Source: Prevotella jejuni (GTDB taxonomy: Bacteria > Bacteroidota > Bacteroidia > Bacteroidales > Bacteroidaceae). Taken from it: a DNA stretch of 64,000 nt. The position numbers were made by a program, and so were the translations under genes. Shown here in pieces: positions 10,075-18,822 of the stretch. Location of the stretch: the NCBI RefSeq assembly GCF_900187995.1, contig NZ_FZNZ01000015.1, positions 1 to 64,000 on the forward strand, read 5' to 3'. The notes below the pieces were generated by a model, which was not told the DNA's origin, did not search any database, and saw only the letters and a list, made by a program, of their open reading frames with translations. The stretch's first letter is position 1. Every line of letters starts with the position of its first letter.

Positions 10075-10280
10075 TTGTCTCACAGAGTTCACAGAGCGAA
10101 CAGAAGCCTTTCTGCTAACGTTTAGAGCCCACAAACGCCTACTAACAGGCGACAGATATCACAGACTTTACTGCTAACGTTAGCTGTAACGCTCTGTGTT
10201 ATCGGTTGGTCACAAGGACCTTTTTTACGCCACTCCCAACTCCTCTCCGAATGGAAAGGGGCTGGAGAGGATGTTTCTTC
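10075..10280. repeat. Fragments of repeat families A and B
   Basis: Pieces of family B (TCTCACAGAGTTCACAGAGC near 10077 and AGCTGTAACGCTCTGTGTTA near 10179) and a short family A piece (about 10236-10265). No gene is supported between 9143 and 10757. Confidence 0.6.
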
Positions 10281-10478
10281 TCCCTTTGGGGATGGGTATG
10301 GAGGAGAGATTCCCTCTCTTACTTTGGGTTCTCTCTCGTTGTAATTCTCTGCGTTTATCTGTAAAGAAGAGGCCTCCTTATCAACGACACAAAGCCATTT
10401 ATTTGCAGACAGAGTGCTTTACAGTGTATTATTTACATAATATCCTTTCATTCATGTGGGATATTTGTTTTTTTTTAT

Positions 10479-10486
10479 TAACTTTG
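10479..10486 (+). promoter_or_regulatory. Candidate -7 box upstream of beta-galactosidase
   Basis: TAACTTTG matches TAnnTTTG. It lies about 270 bp before the ATG at 10758, so a transcript from here would carry the 22-bp tandem repeat in its leader. Confidence 0.4.
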
Positions 10487-10545
10487 CCTTCGATGGAAGA
10501 AGGGTAAGGTTTGCGTTCTGAGTCACGACCTTATAGTGTGCTGAA

Positions 10546-10718
10546 CAGTGTCGATGTGACGTGTAAGCAGTGTTGATGTGGCGAGCAAGCAGTGTCGATG
10601 AGACGTGTAAGCAGTGTCGATGTGGCGAGTAAGCAGTGTCGATGTGGCGAGCAAGCAGTGTCGATATAGCGTGTAAGCAGTGTCGATATAGCGGGCTAAG
10701 GAGTGTCGTTACGATAGG
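10546..10718. repeat. 22-bp tandem repeat, seven copies plus a remnant
   Basis: Seven head-to-tail units of about 22 bp starting CAGTGTCGATGTGGCGAG, with point differences in the second half and one 23-bp unit, then a decayed eighth unit. The period is not a multiple of three, so it is not coding. It ends about 40 bp before the GH2 gene and probably lies in that gene's 5' leader. Confidence 0.8.
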
Positions 10719-10757
10719 GCGCAAGAGCAATCTGATAAAGTATAACACCTAACTATT

Positions 10758-13700
10758 ATGCATAAACAATTTTTATTCGGTTTATTATTATCGTCATTAA
10801 TGGCTGCACCTGTGCATGCTGACGACCACCCAACAGGTGGTTATCTCTTCGGACAGGCGGCAGCACCAACTGGTAATGAGTGGCAGGCTCCGGGCGAGTT
10901 AGGCTATAACAAGTTGCCAGCACGTGCGTTATTCTCCTCTTTCTCATCGGTCGATGAGGCGAGGAAGGTATTACCAGAGTATGCAAAAGACTATCTCTCG
11001 CTTGACGGAGAGTGGCGTTTTCACTTCTCAAAGAACCCTGATGAGCGTCCAAAAGACTTCTTCACAAGGGGTTACGATGATAGTCGGTGGGAACGTCTGC
11101 AGGTGCCTGTAAGTTGGAATATGGCGGGTATTCAGAAGGACGGTACGCTGAAGTACGGTGTACCTATCTATGTTAATCAGTGGGTTATATTCAAGTATAA
11201 CATCGAGCCGGGCGACTGGAAGAAGGGAGTTATGCGTGAACCGCCTAAGAACTACACCACATACGAATACCGAAACGAGGTTGGCTCGTTCAGAAGGAGC
11301 TTTGACATCCCTGCTACATGGGATGGTAAGGAGGTCTATCTGAACTTTGATGGAGTCGACTCGTTCTTCTATTTGTGGATTAACGGCCGTTATGTTGGTT
11401 TCTCAAAGAACTCACGTAACACGGCACGGTTCGATATCAGCCCTTATATCAACAAGGGTAAGAACGAGATAGCAGTTGAGGTTTATCGCTCATCAGACGG
11501 TAGCTTCCTCGAAGCACAGGACATGTTCCGCCTCCCAGGTATCTTCCGTAATGTCAGCGTGACGGCTACTCCGAAGGTACATGTTGCCGACGTGAAGGCT
11601 ATCCCTGCCTATACTGACGGCAAGGGAACCGTGAACCTCAACACAACACTGCAGAACCTTACAGCGAAGACAGCCAAGGACTTGCATATACGATGGAGTC
11701 TTTATAAGAACAGACTCTTTGCGGATGACAACGAGTTGGTGGCTACCTTTGAGGATGCTAAGGCTAAAACGACTTGTAACAGCAAGGGTCAGGCTGCTAT
11801 CCGACAGACTTTAACGGTCGACAACGTGGCTGCCTGGACCGCAGAAGCGCCTAACGTGTATGTTGTCGTGGGTGAACTGATGCAAGGAAAGAAAGTTCTT
11901 GAGACGATAAGTTTCCAAACTGGATTCCGAACAGTGGAGATTAAGGATACACCAGCAAGTCAGGACGAGTTCGGACTGGCTGGAAGATACTATTACATCA
12001 ATGGTAAGCCCGTCAAACTCAAGGGTGTTAACCGCCATGATACGAACCCATTAACGGGTAAGGTAATCTCTCGTGAGCAGATGGAACATGAGATTATGCT
12101 GATGAAACGGGCTAATATCAACCACATCCGTACCTCGCATTATCCTAATGACCCTTATTTCTACTATCTCTGTAATAAGTATGGTATCTACTTAGAGAGC
12201 GAGGCCAACATCGAAAGCCACGAATACTTCTATGGGAAGGCATCGTTGTCTCATGTGCCAGAGTTCCAAGCGGCGCATGTTGACCGTGTAATGACTATGG
12301 CGCATCAGTTGGTTAACAATCCTTCAATCGTTATCTGGAGCTTAGGCAATGAGGCTGGTCCTGGGCATAACTTCGTTGTTGCCTACGACTCTCTGAAGGC
12401 TTACGACGCTTCAAGACCAGTACAATATGAGCGCAACAACGACATTGTCGACATGGGTTCTAACCAGTATCCAAGTATTGCATGGACCCGTGATGCGGTC
12501 AAGGGAAGGATGGGCATTAAGTATCCTTTCCATATCTCAGAGTATGCTCACTCGATGGGTAACGCCGTAGGAAACCTCGTTGACTACTGGGAAGCGATGG
12601 AGTCTACGAACTTCTTCATGGGTGGTGCCATCTGGGATTGGATTGATCAGAGTATGTATAACTACACGAAAGAGGGCAAGCGATACCATGCCTACGGTGG
12701 TGACTTTGGTGATACGCCTAACGACGGACAGTTTGTTATGAACGGTATCATCTTCGGTGACGAGCAGCCTAAACCGCAGTATTATGAGGTGAAGAAGGTC
12801 TATCAGTATATTGGTACCACTTGGAAGGATGCTAAGACGGCCACGTTGGATGTGTTTAATAAGAACTACTACACAGATGACCTCAGTGGTTATGCTATGT
12901 CTTACGTGTTGACAGCCGACGGAGTAGCTGTTAAGAAGGGCGAACTTGACTTGGGTAGCGTACCCGCAAGGACACATAAAGCAATCACCATCACGGGGCT
13001 CAATGAGGGTCTCGACCCTAATAAGGAGTATCTCCTACACATTGTCTATCGTCTTAAAGAGGATATGCCTTGGGCGAAGACGGGCTATGTTCAGGCCGAG
13101 GAGCAGCTACCTGTGCAGGTTGCAGCAGCTCGTCCAGCTATCGCAACGGCTGGTAAAGTGAACATGTCGGCCGTGAAAGACAATAAGATAGTGCTCTCTG
13201 GTAAGACCTTCACAACCACTTTCGACCTCACGAAGGGTACGATCTATAACCTTCAGTACGATGGTAAGACCATTATCCCAGACGGTTGTGGACCAGAGTT
13301 GAACGCCTTCCGTGCATGGGTTAACAATGATAACTGGGCTTACGAAGGATGGTATGCGAACGGATTGAATAATCTTCAACACAAGTGTACGAGCTATACT
13401 ACCCACGCTAATGCCAACGGCTCTGTCTCTGTTGTGTGCAACGTAGAGTCGCAAGCACCATATAGTTATCGACTTGAGGGCGGTAATGCCAACTGGAAGA
13501 AGCTCATCGAAAACAAAGAAAAGCCTTTCGGTAAGGACGACTTCCGCTTTACGACGCAGGTTGTCTACACTATCTTCCCTGATGGAAGTATTGAGAGTGA
13601 GAGCGCAATCACCAGCAATAAGCCTAATCTGACACTCGCTAAGCTCGGTTATACGGTACGTCTTCCAAAGGCACTCAGACTGTTGAATTACTATGGACGT

Positions 13701-14789
13701 GGTACGGTCGATAACTATCCAGACCGTAAGACGGGTCAGATGATTGGTATCTACGAGCAGCAGGACGTGGAGGATGAGTTTGTGGCATTCCCTAAACCAC
13801 AAGACACGGGTAACCATCAGGACACTCGTTGGCTCTCGCTCGCTGGCAATGGTGGACAGGATGCACTCTATGGGGCCCTCTTCGTGGCCAAAGACAAGAT
13901 GAGTTTCTCTGCACTTCCATGGTCGGATAACACCATCGCTATGGCTAACCACCCTCATGAACTGCCTCAGAGTGATTACACTTACCTACACCTCGACATG
14001 GCTATCACGGGTCTTGGTGGTAACAGCTGTGGGCAGGGTGGACCGTTACAGCGCGACCGTGTGATGGCAACGCCACATACCTTCGGTTATATGATACGTC
14101 CAATGAACTCTGTTGAGACCAATGACCTCGTTAGCAATGCGAACGTTAGTCTGAACGGCGCTACGCCACTTACCATCGTGCGTGACGCTGAGGGCAATGT
14201 GACGATCAATGCGAATGGAGCGAAGGGCGACATCTTCTATCGTCTCAATGGCAGTAAGAAGGCTGTGAAATACACTGGTCCTGTCGGCCTGCGCGAGGGT
14301 GGAACAATCTCAGCATGGACCAAGGAGAACGACTGGCTCGTGGCTTCTCAATCCTTCTCACGCATCGAGAGCATCCCACTATCGGTTGTCTTCGCATCAA
14401 GTCAGGAGAGTGGTGAGGGCGACGCAAGCCACCTCACCGATGGCGACCCAAGTACTTATTGGCACACCATGTATTCTGTTACGGTAGCGAACCACCCTCA
14501 CTGGGTTGATTTCGACTGTGGTGGCGTGAAGACAATCAAGGGTTTCACCTATCTGCCACGCCAGGACAGCAATAATGGTAACATCAAGAAGTATAGCATC
14601 CAAGTAAGTAATGACGGCAAGACATGGGGCAAAGCTGTTGCAGAAGGTGAGTTTGAGAACAATAGAAAGGAAAAGACCGTCCTCCTCACCACCCCTGTCA
14701 AGGCCCGCTTCGTACGTCTGACAGCCCTCAGCGAGCAGTCTGGTCAGGACTTCGCAACGGGTGCTGAGTTCAAGGTATTGGAGAAGTAA
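10758..14789 (+). CDS. GH2 beta-galactosidase with C-terminal F5/8-type domain
   Basis: A 1343-residue secreted glycoside hydrolase family 2 enzyme. The signal peptide (about 1-21) is followed by the sugar-binding jelly roll (about 75-270), Ig-like domain (about 275-390) and TIM barrel (about 400-690). The barrel shows the acid/base Glu532 in SLGNEAGPGHN and the nucleophile Glu595 in HISEYAHSMGNAVG, plus GVNRHDTNP. LacZ-like small domains follow (about 800-1100, including the WVDNDNW-like stretch WVNNDNW). Residues about 1205-1343 form an F5/8 type C (discoidin) carbohydrate-binding domain. It likely removes terminal beta-galactose from host glycans in the periplasm or at the surface. It stands alone between a repeat-filled leader and a strong bidirectional terminator. 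Confidence 0.93.
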   Translation: MHKQFLFGLLLSSLMAAPVHADDHPTGGYLFGQAAAPTGNEWQAPGELGYNKLPARALFSSFSSVDEARKVLPEYAKDYLSLDGEWRFHFSKNPDERPKDFFTRGYDDSRWERLQVPVSWNMAGIQKDGTLKYGVPIYVNQWVIFKYNIEPGDWKKGVMREPPKNYTTYEYRNEVGSFRRSFDIPATWDGKEVYLNFDGVDSFFYLWINGRYVGFSKNSRNTARFDISPYINKGKNEIAVEVYRSSDGSFLEAQDMFRLPGIFRNVSVTATPKVHVADVKAIPAYTDGKGTVNLNTTLQNLTAKTAKDLHIRWSLYKNRLFADDNELVATFEDAKAKTTCNSKGQAAIRQTLTVDNVAAWTAEAPNVYVVVGELMQGKKVLETISFQTGFRTVEIKDTPASQDEFGLAGRYYYINGKPVKLKGVNRHDTNPLTGKVISREQMEHEIMLMKRANINHIRTSHYPNDPYFYYLCNKYGIYLESEANIESHEYFYGKASLSHVPEFQAAHVDRVMTMAHQLVNNPSIVIWSLGNEAGPGHNFVVAYDSLKAYDASRPVQYERNNDIVDMGSNQYPSIAWTRDAVKGRMGIKYPFHISEYAHSMGNAVGNLVDYWEAMESTNFFMGGAIWDWIDQSMYNYTKEGKRYHAYGGDFGDTPNDGQFVMNGIIFGDEQPKPQYYEVKKVYQYIGTTWKDAKTATLDVFNKNYYTDDLSGYAMSYVLTADGVAVKKGELDLGSVPARTHKAITITGLNEGLDPNKEYLLHIVYRLKEDMPWAKTGYVQAEEQLPVQVAAARPAIATAGKVNMSAVKDNKIVLSGKTFTTTFDLTKGTIYNLQYDGKTIIPDGCGPELNAFRAWVNNDNWAYEGWYANGLNNLQHKCTSYTTHANANGSVSVVCNVESQAPYSYRLEGGNANWKKLIENKEKPFGKDDFRFTTQVVYTIFPDGSIESESAITSNKPNLTLAKLGYTVRLPKALRLLNYYGRGTVDNYPDRKTGQMIGIYEQQDVEDEFVAFPKPQDTGNHQDTRWLSLAGNGGQDALYGALFVAKDKMSFSALPWSDNTIAMANHPHELPQSDYTYLHLDMAITGLGGNSCGQGGPLQRDRVMATPHTFGYMIRPMNSVETNDLVSNANVSLNGATPLTIVRDAEGNVTINANGAKGDIFYRLNGSKKAVKYTGPVGLREGGTISAWTKENDWLVASQSFSRIESIPLSVVFASSQESGEGDASHLTDGDPSTYWHTMYSVTVANHPHWVDFDCGGVKTIKGFTYLPRQDSNNGNIKKYSIQVSNDGKTWGKAVAEGEFENNRKEKTVLLTTPVKARFVRLTALSEQSGQDFATGAEFKVLEK

Positions 14790-14860
14790 GGTGCTTCCTA
14801 TTCGTTGTAGGTTATTCCTGTAATTGTTATCTCTACTTTTGATAGGGCTATATAGAATGA

Positions 14861-14900
14861 AAAAGGAGTGAAAGATATGATGTTATCTTTCACTCCTTTT
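14861..14900. terminator. Bidirectional intrinsic terminator
   Basis: A perfect 16-bp stem, AAAAGGAGTGAAAGAT with its complement, encloses an 8-nt loop and has A/T runs on both sides. It sits between the convergent GH2 gene (plus) and HxlR gene (minus) and can serve both. Confidence 0.85.
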
Positions 14901-14944
14901 CGTTTTACCAAAGTCTGTCATGTTGATAAAGATGATGTTTTACG

Positions 14945-15259
14945 TCATCTGAACGATTGTCCTACAGACTGGGAAACGTTCTTCTCACACCAAGTGATAA
15001 GCATTGAGATGAGTGGACAGAGTTCTCTCCCAATGTTTGAGAGGGAGTATCGGTTCCCACTTTCAACGACAATCTTATCTTCCTTCAAGACCGTTAACGA
15101 AGCAGACAGAGCGTCTTCTGGGAAGTAACTACTTAACTCCTCGTAGCTTGCCCAGCCTCTCTTACCCAGCGTTTGGATAAGGCAAAGCGTGTCCGCAACG
15201 CATATCCGTGAGATAATATTACGTATCGGACACGTTGGAAACAGCGGGTCTATTACCAT
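14945..15259 (-). CDS. HxlR-family transcriptional regulator
   Basis: A 104-residue winged-helix protein of the HxlR/DUF24 type. It begins with the family hallmark Cys in FPTCPIRNIISRI, followed by the winged helix (LSSYFPEDALSASLTVLKEDKIVV) and LISMLITWCEKN at the end. It is shorter and more diverged than the other HxlR protein at 15931; the usual DKWS stretch is changed. Its ATG overlaps the cupin stop codon (AAATGGTAATAG), implying translational coupling. It probably controls the cupin gene or redox/aldehyde-responsive genes. Confidence 0.75.
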   Translation of the reverse strand: MVIDPLFPTCPIRNIISRICVADTLCLIQTLGKRGWASYEELSSYFPEDALSASLTVLKEDKIVVESGNRYSLSNIGRELCPLISMLITWCEKNVSQSVGQSFR

Positions 15260-15705
15260 TTCAGTTCTTCATTCAGTATCACACCATCACCTGCTGGTGA
15301 GTCGTCCTTGCCAAAGCTGTTTGCTCTATACTGAATACAAAGCATTAACATCTCGTCATTTCCCGTATTCTTCAACGCACGTTTGCCCTCTGGAGCAACA
15401 CGAACAATACTGCCTTCTGTCACTGGGAAGACCTCACCATCTACCTGATACTCACCCTGACCACGGAGGATAAAGTAAAGTTCCTCGTGTGTCTTGTGGC
15501 TGTGAAGGAAGCCGCTATCCTGCCCAGGAACAAGGGTTTGGAATGAAAGTTCACTCCCTGTTGCCTGTAATGCCTGCCCAACGAATACCTTACCTGGAAT
15601 TTCGATGTCTCCGAAAGGGAGTACATAATCCTTGATCTCACTGAGTTTACCAACGTTAACTGCTGTGAAGTTCTTGCCGCTCTGAATTGTTTCAACTGTT
15701 TTCAT
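15253..15705 (-). CDS. Cupin-domain protein
   Basis: A 150-residue single-domain cupin. Motif 1 is seen as SGFLHSHKTHEELYFILRGQGE (metal-binding His, His and Glu) at about residues 64-85. Motif 2 lies around GSIVRVAPEGKRALKNTG (about 97-114), with the usual His replaced, so metal binding may differ from classic members. It may be a small-molecule binding or isomerase-like enzyme; the substrate is unknown. It is the first gene of a two-gene operon with the overlapping HxlR regulator, and divergent from a second HxlR gene. Confidence 0.82.
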   Translation of the reverse strand: MKTVETIQSGKNFTAVNVGKLSEIKDYVLPFGDIEIPGKVFVGQALQATGSELSFQTLVPGQDSGFLHSHKTHEELYFILRGQGEYQVDGEVFPVTEGSIVRVAPEGKRALKNTGNDEMLMLCIQYRANSFGKDDSPAGDGVILNEELKW

Positions 15706-15745
15706 AATCCTTTTTTGTTTTATTGTTTTGTTTGTTTTGATGTTG

Positions 15746-15753
15746 CAAAGGTA
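15746..15753 (-). promoter_or_regulatory. -7 box of cupin operon
   Basis: On the minus strand TACCTTTG matches TAnnTTTG, about 40 bp upstream of the cupin ATG at 15705. Confidence 0.6.
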
Positions 15754-15897
15754 TTGATCTTTAAGCTATTCTACAAGTAGGCACGTAAATGTTAGTCGGT
15801 TACATCGAGGTAAGTAATGCTGAAAATAAGGTGGTTGAAGGGTGGGTGTTTTACATAGTTTAACATCATTAAGATGCGAACCTTAGCTTTTAATAGT

Positions 15898-15905
15898 TAC
15901 TTTTG
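15898..15905 (+). promoter_or_regulatory. -7 box of HxlR gene
   Basis: TACTTTTG matches TAnnTTTG, 25 bp before the chosen ATG at 15931. It argues against a start at 15874, which would lie upstream of this promoter. Confidence 0.6.
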
Positions 15906-15930
15906 TATACTAATATGTCCAAAAGAGTTT

Positions 15931-16305
15931 ATGAGTATGAATAGAAATGAGGTCAGAGATGCCCTTTACCCAAACTGTCCTGTTCGGAATGTACTGTCGA
16001 GAGTAGGAGACAAGTGGTCGATGTTGGTGCTTTTCACGTTGGAAAACAACCGTTGCCAACGCTTTAAGGAGCTGCAACGCAATATACCAGACATCTCTCA
16101 AAAGATGTTGACGACAACACTAAAGATGCTGGAGGGCGATGGACTCATCCATCGTGAAGTGTTCCCAGAGGTGCCGCCTCGTGTCGAGTACTCACTTACA
16201 GAGAAGGGGAAAAGTCTTCTGCCGCTTATTGACAACCTCCTTTCATGGGCGAGCGAGAACATGGATGATATCATTGAGTCGAGAAGACAGTATCTATTGA
16301 AGTAG
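15931..16305 (+). CDS. HxlR-family transcriptional regulator
   Basis: A 124-residue winged-helix regulator with the full HxlR signature: Cys in YPNCPVRNVLSRVGDKWSML, recognition region RFKELQRNIPDISQKMLTTT, and wing EVPPRVEYSLTEKG. Family members use the conserved Cys to sense electrophiles or oxidants. I chose the start at 15931 because a -7 box lies at 15898-15905. It is divergent from the cupin/HxlR operon and shares its 225-bp control region, so it is a candidate regulator of it. Confidence 0.88.
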   Translation: MSMNRNEVRDALYPNCPVRNVLSRVGDKWSMLVLFTLENNRCQRFKELQRNIPDISQKMLTTTLKMLEGDGLIHREVFPEVPPRVEYSLTEKGKSLLPLIDNLLSWASENMDDIIESRRQYLLK

Positions 16306-16399
16306 GGTCATCGTTGGTTTTAATGGTAGATAGTTTTACAGGTAGGGTTTGGTACTGTAAAATTATTTCCTCTCCTCGATTATTGCTAAGGCTTAACAG

Positions 16400-16500
16400 C
16401 GTGCAAGACAAGGCCCTTCAGCGTTTAAGAACATGCCCTTCTTGCCCCATGAACACGCCCTTCTTCACCCTTGAACATGCCCTTCTCCTTTCGTGTCTGT
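16400..16500. repeat. Family D repeat array
   Basis: Three to four units of the GCCCTTCTT/GAACATGCCC type seen at 9.85 kb. It lies in the gene-free stretch 16306-17286; I see no gene there. Confidence 0.65.
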
Positions 16501-16624
16501 ATCTGTTTGATATCATGTTAGTTGCGTCCTTGCCCCTTGCTTATGTCGCTCTCTTCTCGTAAGGGCTTTTGCGTGTATTCGTGTTAAGTATTTTCATAAG
16601 CCTAAGAGGCTCGTTGGGAATTTT

Positions 16625-17265
16625 ATTTCTCACAGATTTTCACAGATGAACAGAAGCCTTTCTGCTAACAGGGAGAGCAGGCAGAGAAGAACTGGCCCCT
16701 CCCCCTTCCCCTCCCCCAAAGGGAGGGGAGTGATCACCGAGATACCCCTATGGCTAATCATCAACACCTAACAAGCAACAACCAACACCCGATATCAGCT
16801 ATAACGCTCTGTGATATCTGTATGCCGAAGGCGTTCTGTGAGTTCGAAACAGTGCGCAAAGAGGTTCTGTTAAATCTGTGAGTTCTGTGAGAGAAAAACC
16901 TCTACGAAGTATGCAAGCAGGCCCAAAGGGGTAACCTCACATACTACTCCCCTCTCCATTCGGAGAGGGGTTGGGGGTGAGGCCTCTGTGTTCTCTGTAT
17001 GCCGGAGGCGTTCTGTGGGCTCGAAATGTGCGCCAAAAGGCTCAGTGAACTCTGTGCGCTCTGTGAGAGAAAGAAATACCCACAGTGAGAGAAAGAAATA
17101 CTCACAGTGAGAGAAAGAAATACTCACAGTGAGAGAAAGAACTCCCCAGACGAGTCTCCAATGTTTTTTCTCTCACAGAGTAACACAGAAATACAGAGAA
17201 AATAGTCCTCTGTGCACCTTTGTGAGTTCTGTTTATCTGTGTTGTTCTGTGAGAAAACGAAGATT
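16625..17265. repeat. Mosaic of families A, B, C and a 22-bp tandem
   Basis: Family A copies (about 16690-16755 and 16920-16985) alternate with family B (about 16795-16900 and 16985-17080). A short tandem of CACAGTGAGAGAAAGAAATACT units, 22 bp each, lies at about 17059-17144, and a family C piece at about 17165-17260. The tandem looks like local expansion of the end of family B. Confidence 0.82.
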
Positions 17266-17286
17266 AATAAATAGTGAGAAAGAAAG

Positions 17287-18618
17287 TTACAGCCCCTCCG
17301 GTATTTGCTTCTTCGGGTTGATACCCAATGTGCGCAAGCCCTCCAAGCGGCGCACGATATTACCCTTGCCCTCGTTAAGCTGGCCCTTTGCTCGATTGAA
17401 TTCTTGCTGTAGTCGTTCGATGTTTGTACCTATCTTAACGAAAGACTCAGCAAAGTTGACAAACTTATTATACAGTTCATTCGACTCATGGAGTATGTTC
17501 TCCACGTTTTCTGTTATACGGAAGTTCTGCCACATGGCGTGTGTAAGCTGCAAGGCCATGAGCAGGTTGCTCGGACTCAGTATGATGATATGTTTCTGGT
17601 AAGCATATTGAAGGATTGTAGGATCGGTCTTCAAAGCCGCAGAATAGCCACTCTCGTAAGGAACGAACATCAGTACGTAACCGATACAATGCGGTACAAG
17701 ACGCTCATAGTCCTTTTTTGCCAACTCATCGACATGTTTCTTGATAGAAGAGACATGTTCTCTCAGGTAGCGTTCACGCTTCGCAGCATCCTCCTCTTTG
17801 ATGGCCGCCTGGTAAGCTGTTAGTGAAACTTTAGCGTCGATGACGGCACACTCGTTGTGAGGGAAGGCTATCACAGCATCTGGTCGGTAGTTATTACCGT
17901 CTCTGTCCCTATAGTTCTTCTGCAAGAAATACTCCGAGTCTTTCGTGAGGCCACAGTCTTCTAAGGTCTTCTCAAGAATCATCTCACCCCAATCGCCCTG
18001 CATCTTAGAGTCGCCTTTGAGGGCCTGTGTGAGCGAGGCAGCATCATTGCCGATACGTTCCGTCTGTTCGCGTAGTTCCTTCACAGCCCGCTCTTGGTCC
18101 TCACGCATTGCCTTGATGGTCATTTCCTGCTCTGTGTGAAGTCGTTTCATCGCCTCCTCAAAGGTTGTCTTAATCTCCGTCTTGTTCGCAGTATTCTCTT
18201 TGCTGTTGTTCGTAACAGTCTGATTAAAAGCCTCTAAACGCTCTTTCAATGGCGAGAGGAGGGCATCCAAGCGTTCTTTGTCGGCCGTATTCATCTTCTC
18301 CCGACTCTCATCCAACATCTTTGCGGCCATGTTGCGCACCTCTTCTTGTAGGAGTCTATTCTTCGCTTCAGTCTGTTTTTTCAGTTCGTCACGCAGCTGT
18401 TCGCCATGTCTCCGTTCTGCCTCTAATTGTTGTCGAGCCGCTTCTTTTACCGCAGCGATACGTTCGTCGACGCCCTTCCGCTCCGTTTCGAGTTGGTTAC
18501 GTACCACAGCCAGTTGCTCACTGACCGTGCTCAAGTCTTGTGTTGATTTGTTCTTCATCCACAGCAGCATGATGATTGCGCCGATGAAGATACCGATAAG
18601 GAAATAAAAGATAGACAT
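17287..18618 (-). CDS. rmuC: DNA recombination protein RmuC
   Basis: A 443-residue protein. An N-terminal membrane anchor (about residues 2-22) is followed by a long coiled coil (about 28-185), then the RmuC nuclease-like domain (about 190-420). Motifs are GDWGEMILEKTLEDCGL, YRPDAVIAFPH and CAVIDAKVSLTAYQ, the D...D-x-K pattern of the PD-(D/E)XK fold. RmuC limits inversions and short repeat rearrangements in E. coli, which is interesting in so repeat-rich a genome. I start at the ATG at 18618 because the membrane segment begins there; the longer frame to 18663 reads through repeat sequence. Confidence 0.9.
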   Translation of the reverse strand: MSIFYFLIGIFIGAIIMLLWMKNKSTQDLSTVSEQLAVVRNQLETERKGVDERIAAVKEAARQQLEAERRHGEQLRDELKKQTEAKNRLLQEEVRNMAAKMLDESREKMNTADKERLDALLSPLKERLEAFNQTVTNNSKENTANKTEIKTTFEEAMKRLHTEQEMTIKAMREDQERAVKELREQTERIGNDAASLTQALKGDSKMQGDWGEMILEKTLEDCGLTKDSEYFLQKNYRDRDGNNYRPDAVIAFPHNECAVIDAKVSLTAYQAAIKEEDAAKRERYLREHVSSIKKHVDELAKKDYERLVPHCIGYVLMFVPYESGYSAALKTDPTILQYAYQKHIIILSPSNLLMALQLTHAMWQNFRITENVENILHESNELYNKFVNFAESFVKIGTNIERLQQEFNRAKGQLNEGKGNIVRRLEGLRTLGINPKKQIPEGL

Positions 18619-18629
18619 ATATAATATAA

Positions 18630-18808
18630 TAATAGGTGGCCCCTCCCCCTTCCCCTCCCCCATAGGGAGGGGCGTAAACAGCGAGTTACCCCCATAAGTG
18701 AGACATCTTTAGGTTTTATCCTATCTCATTACTTGTCTAATAAATAGGGGTATCTTGCCTATTACGCCCCTTCCTACGAGGGAGGGGAGGGGGAGGGGCC
18801 AGATAATA
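18630..18808. repeat. Two inverted family A repeats
   Basis: Two GC-rich family A units, about 18632-18695 and 18740-18803, face each other between rmuC and murF-alr. Each contains CCCCTCCC/GGGAGGGG arms. Together they could form a long hairpin and act as a transcription end for the MurF-Alr message. Confidence 0.7.
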
Positions 18809-18822
18809 TAGTGTTTCCTTTT

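Noticed and set aside
10546..10718. The 22-bp tandem as a CRISPR array
   Set aside because: Units are directly adjacent with no spacers, and no cas gene is in the window.
12537..12977. Long minus-strand frames inside the GH2 gene (also 13107-13958)
   Set aside because: They are shadows of a well-supported gene on the other strand, without promoter, ribosome site or recognisable domain.
16314..16562. An 82-codon plus-strand frame after the HxlR gene
   Set aside because: It runs through the family D array; the translation reflects the repeat.
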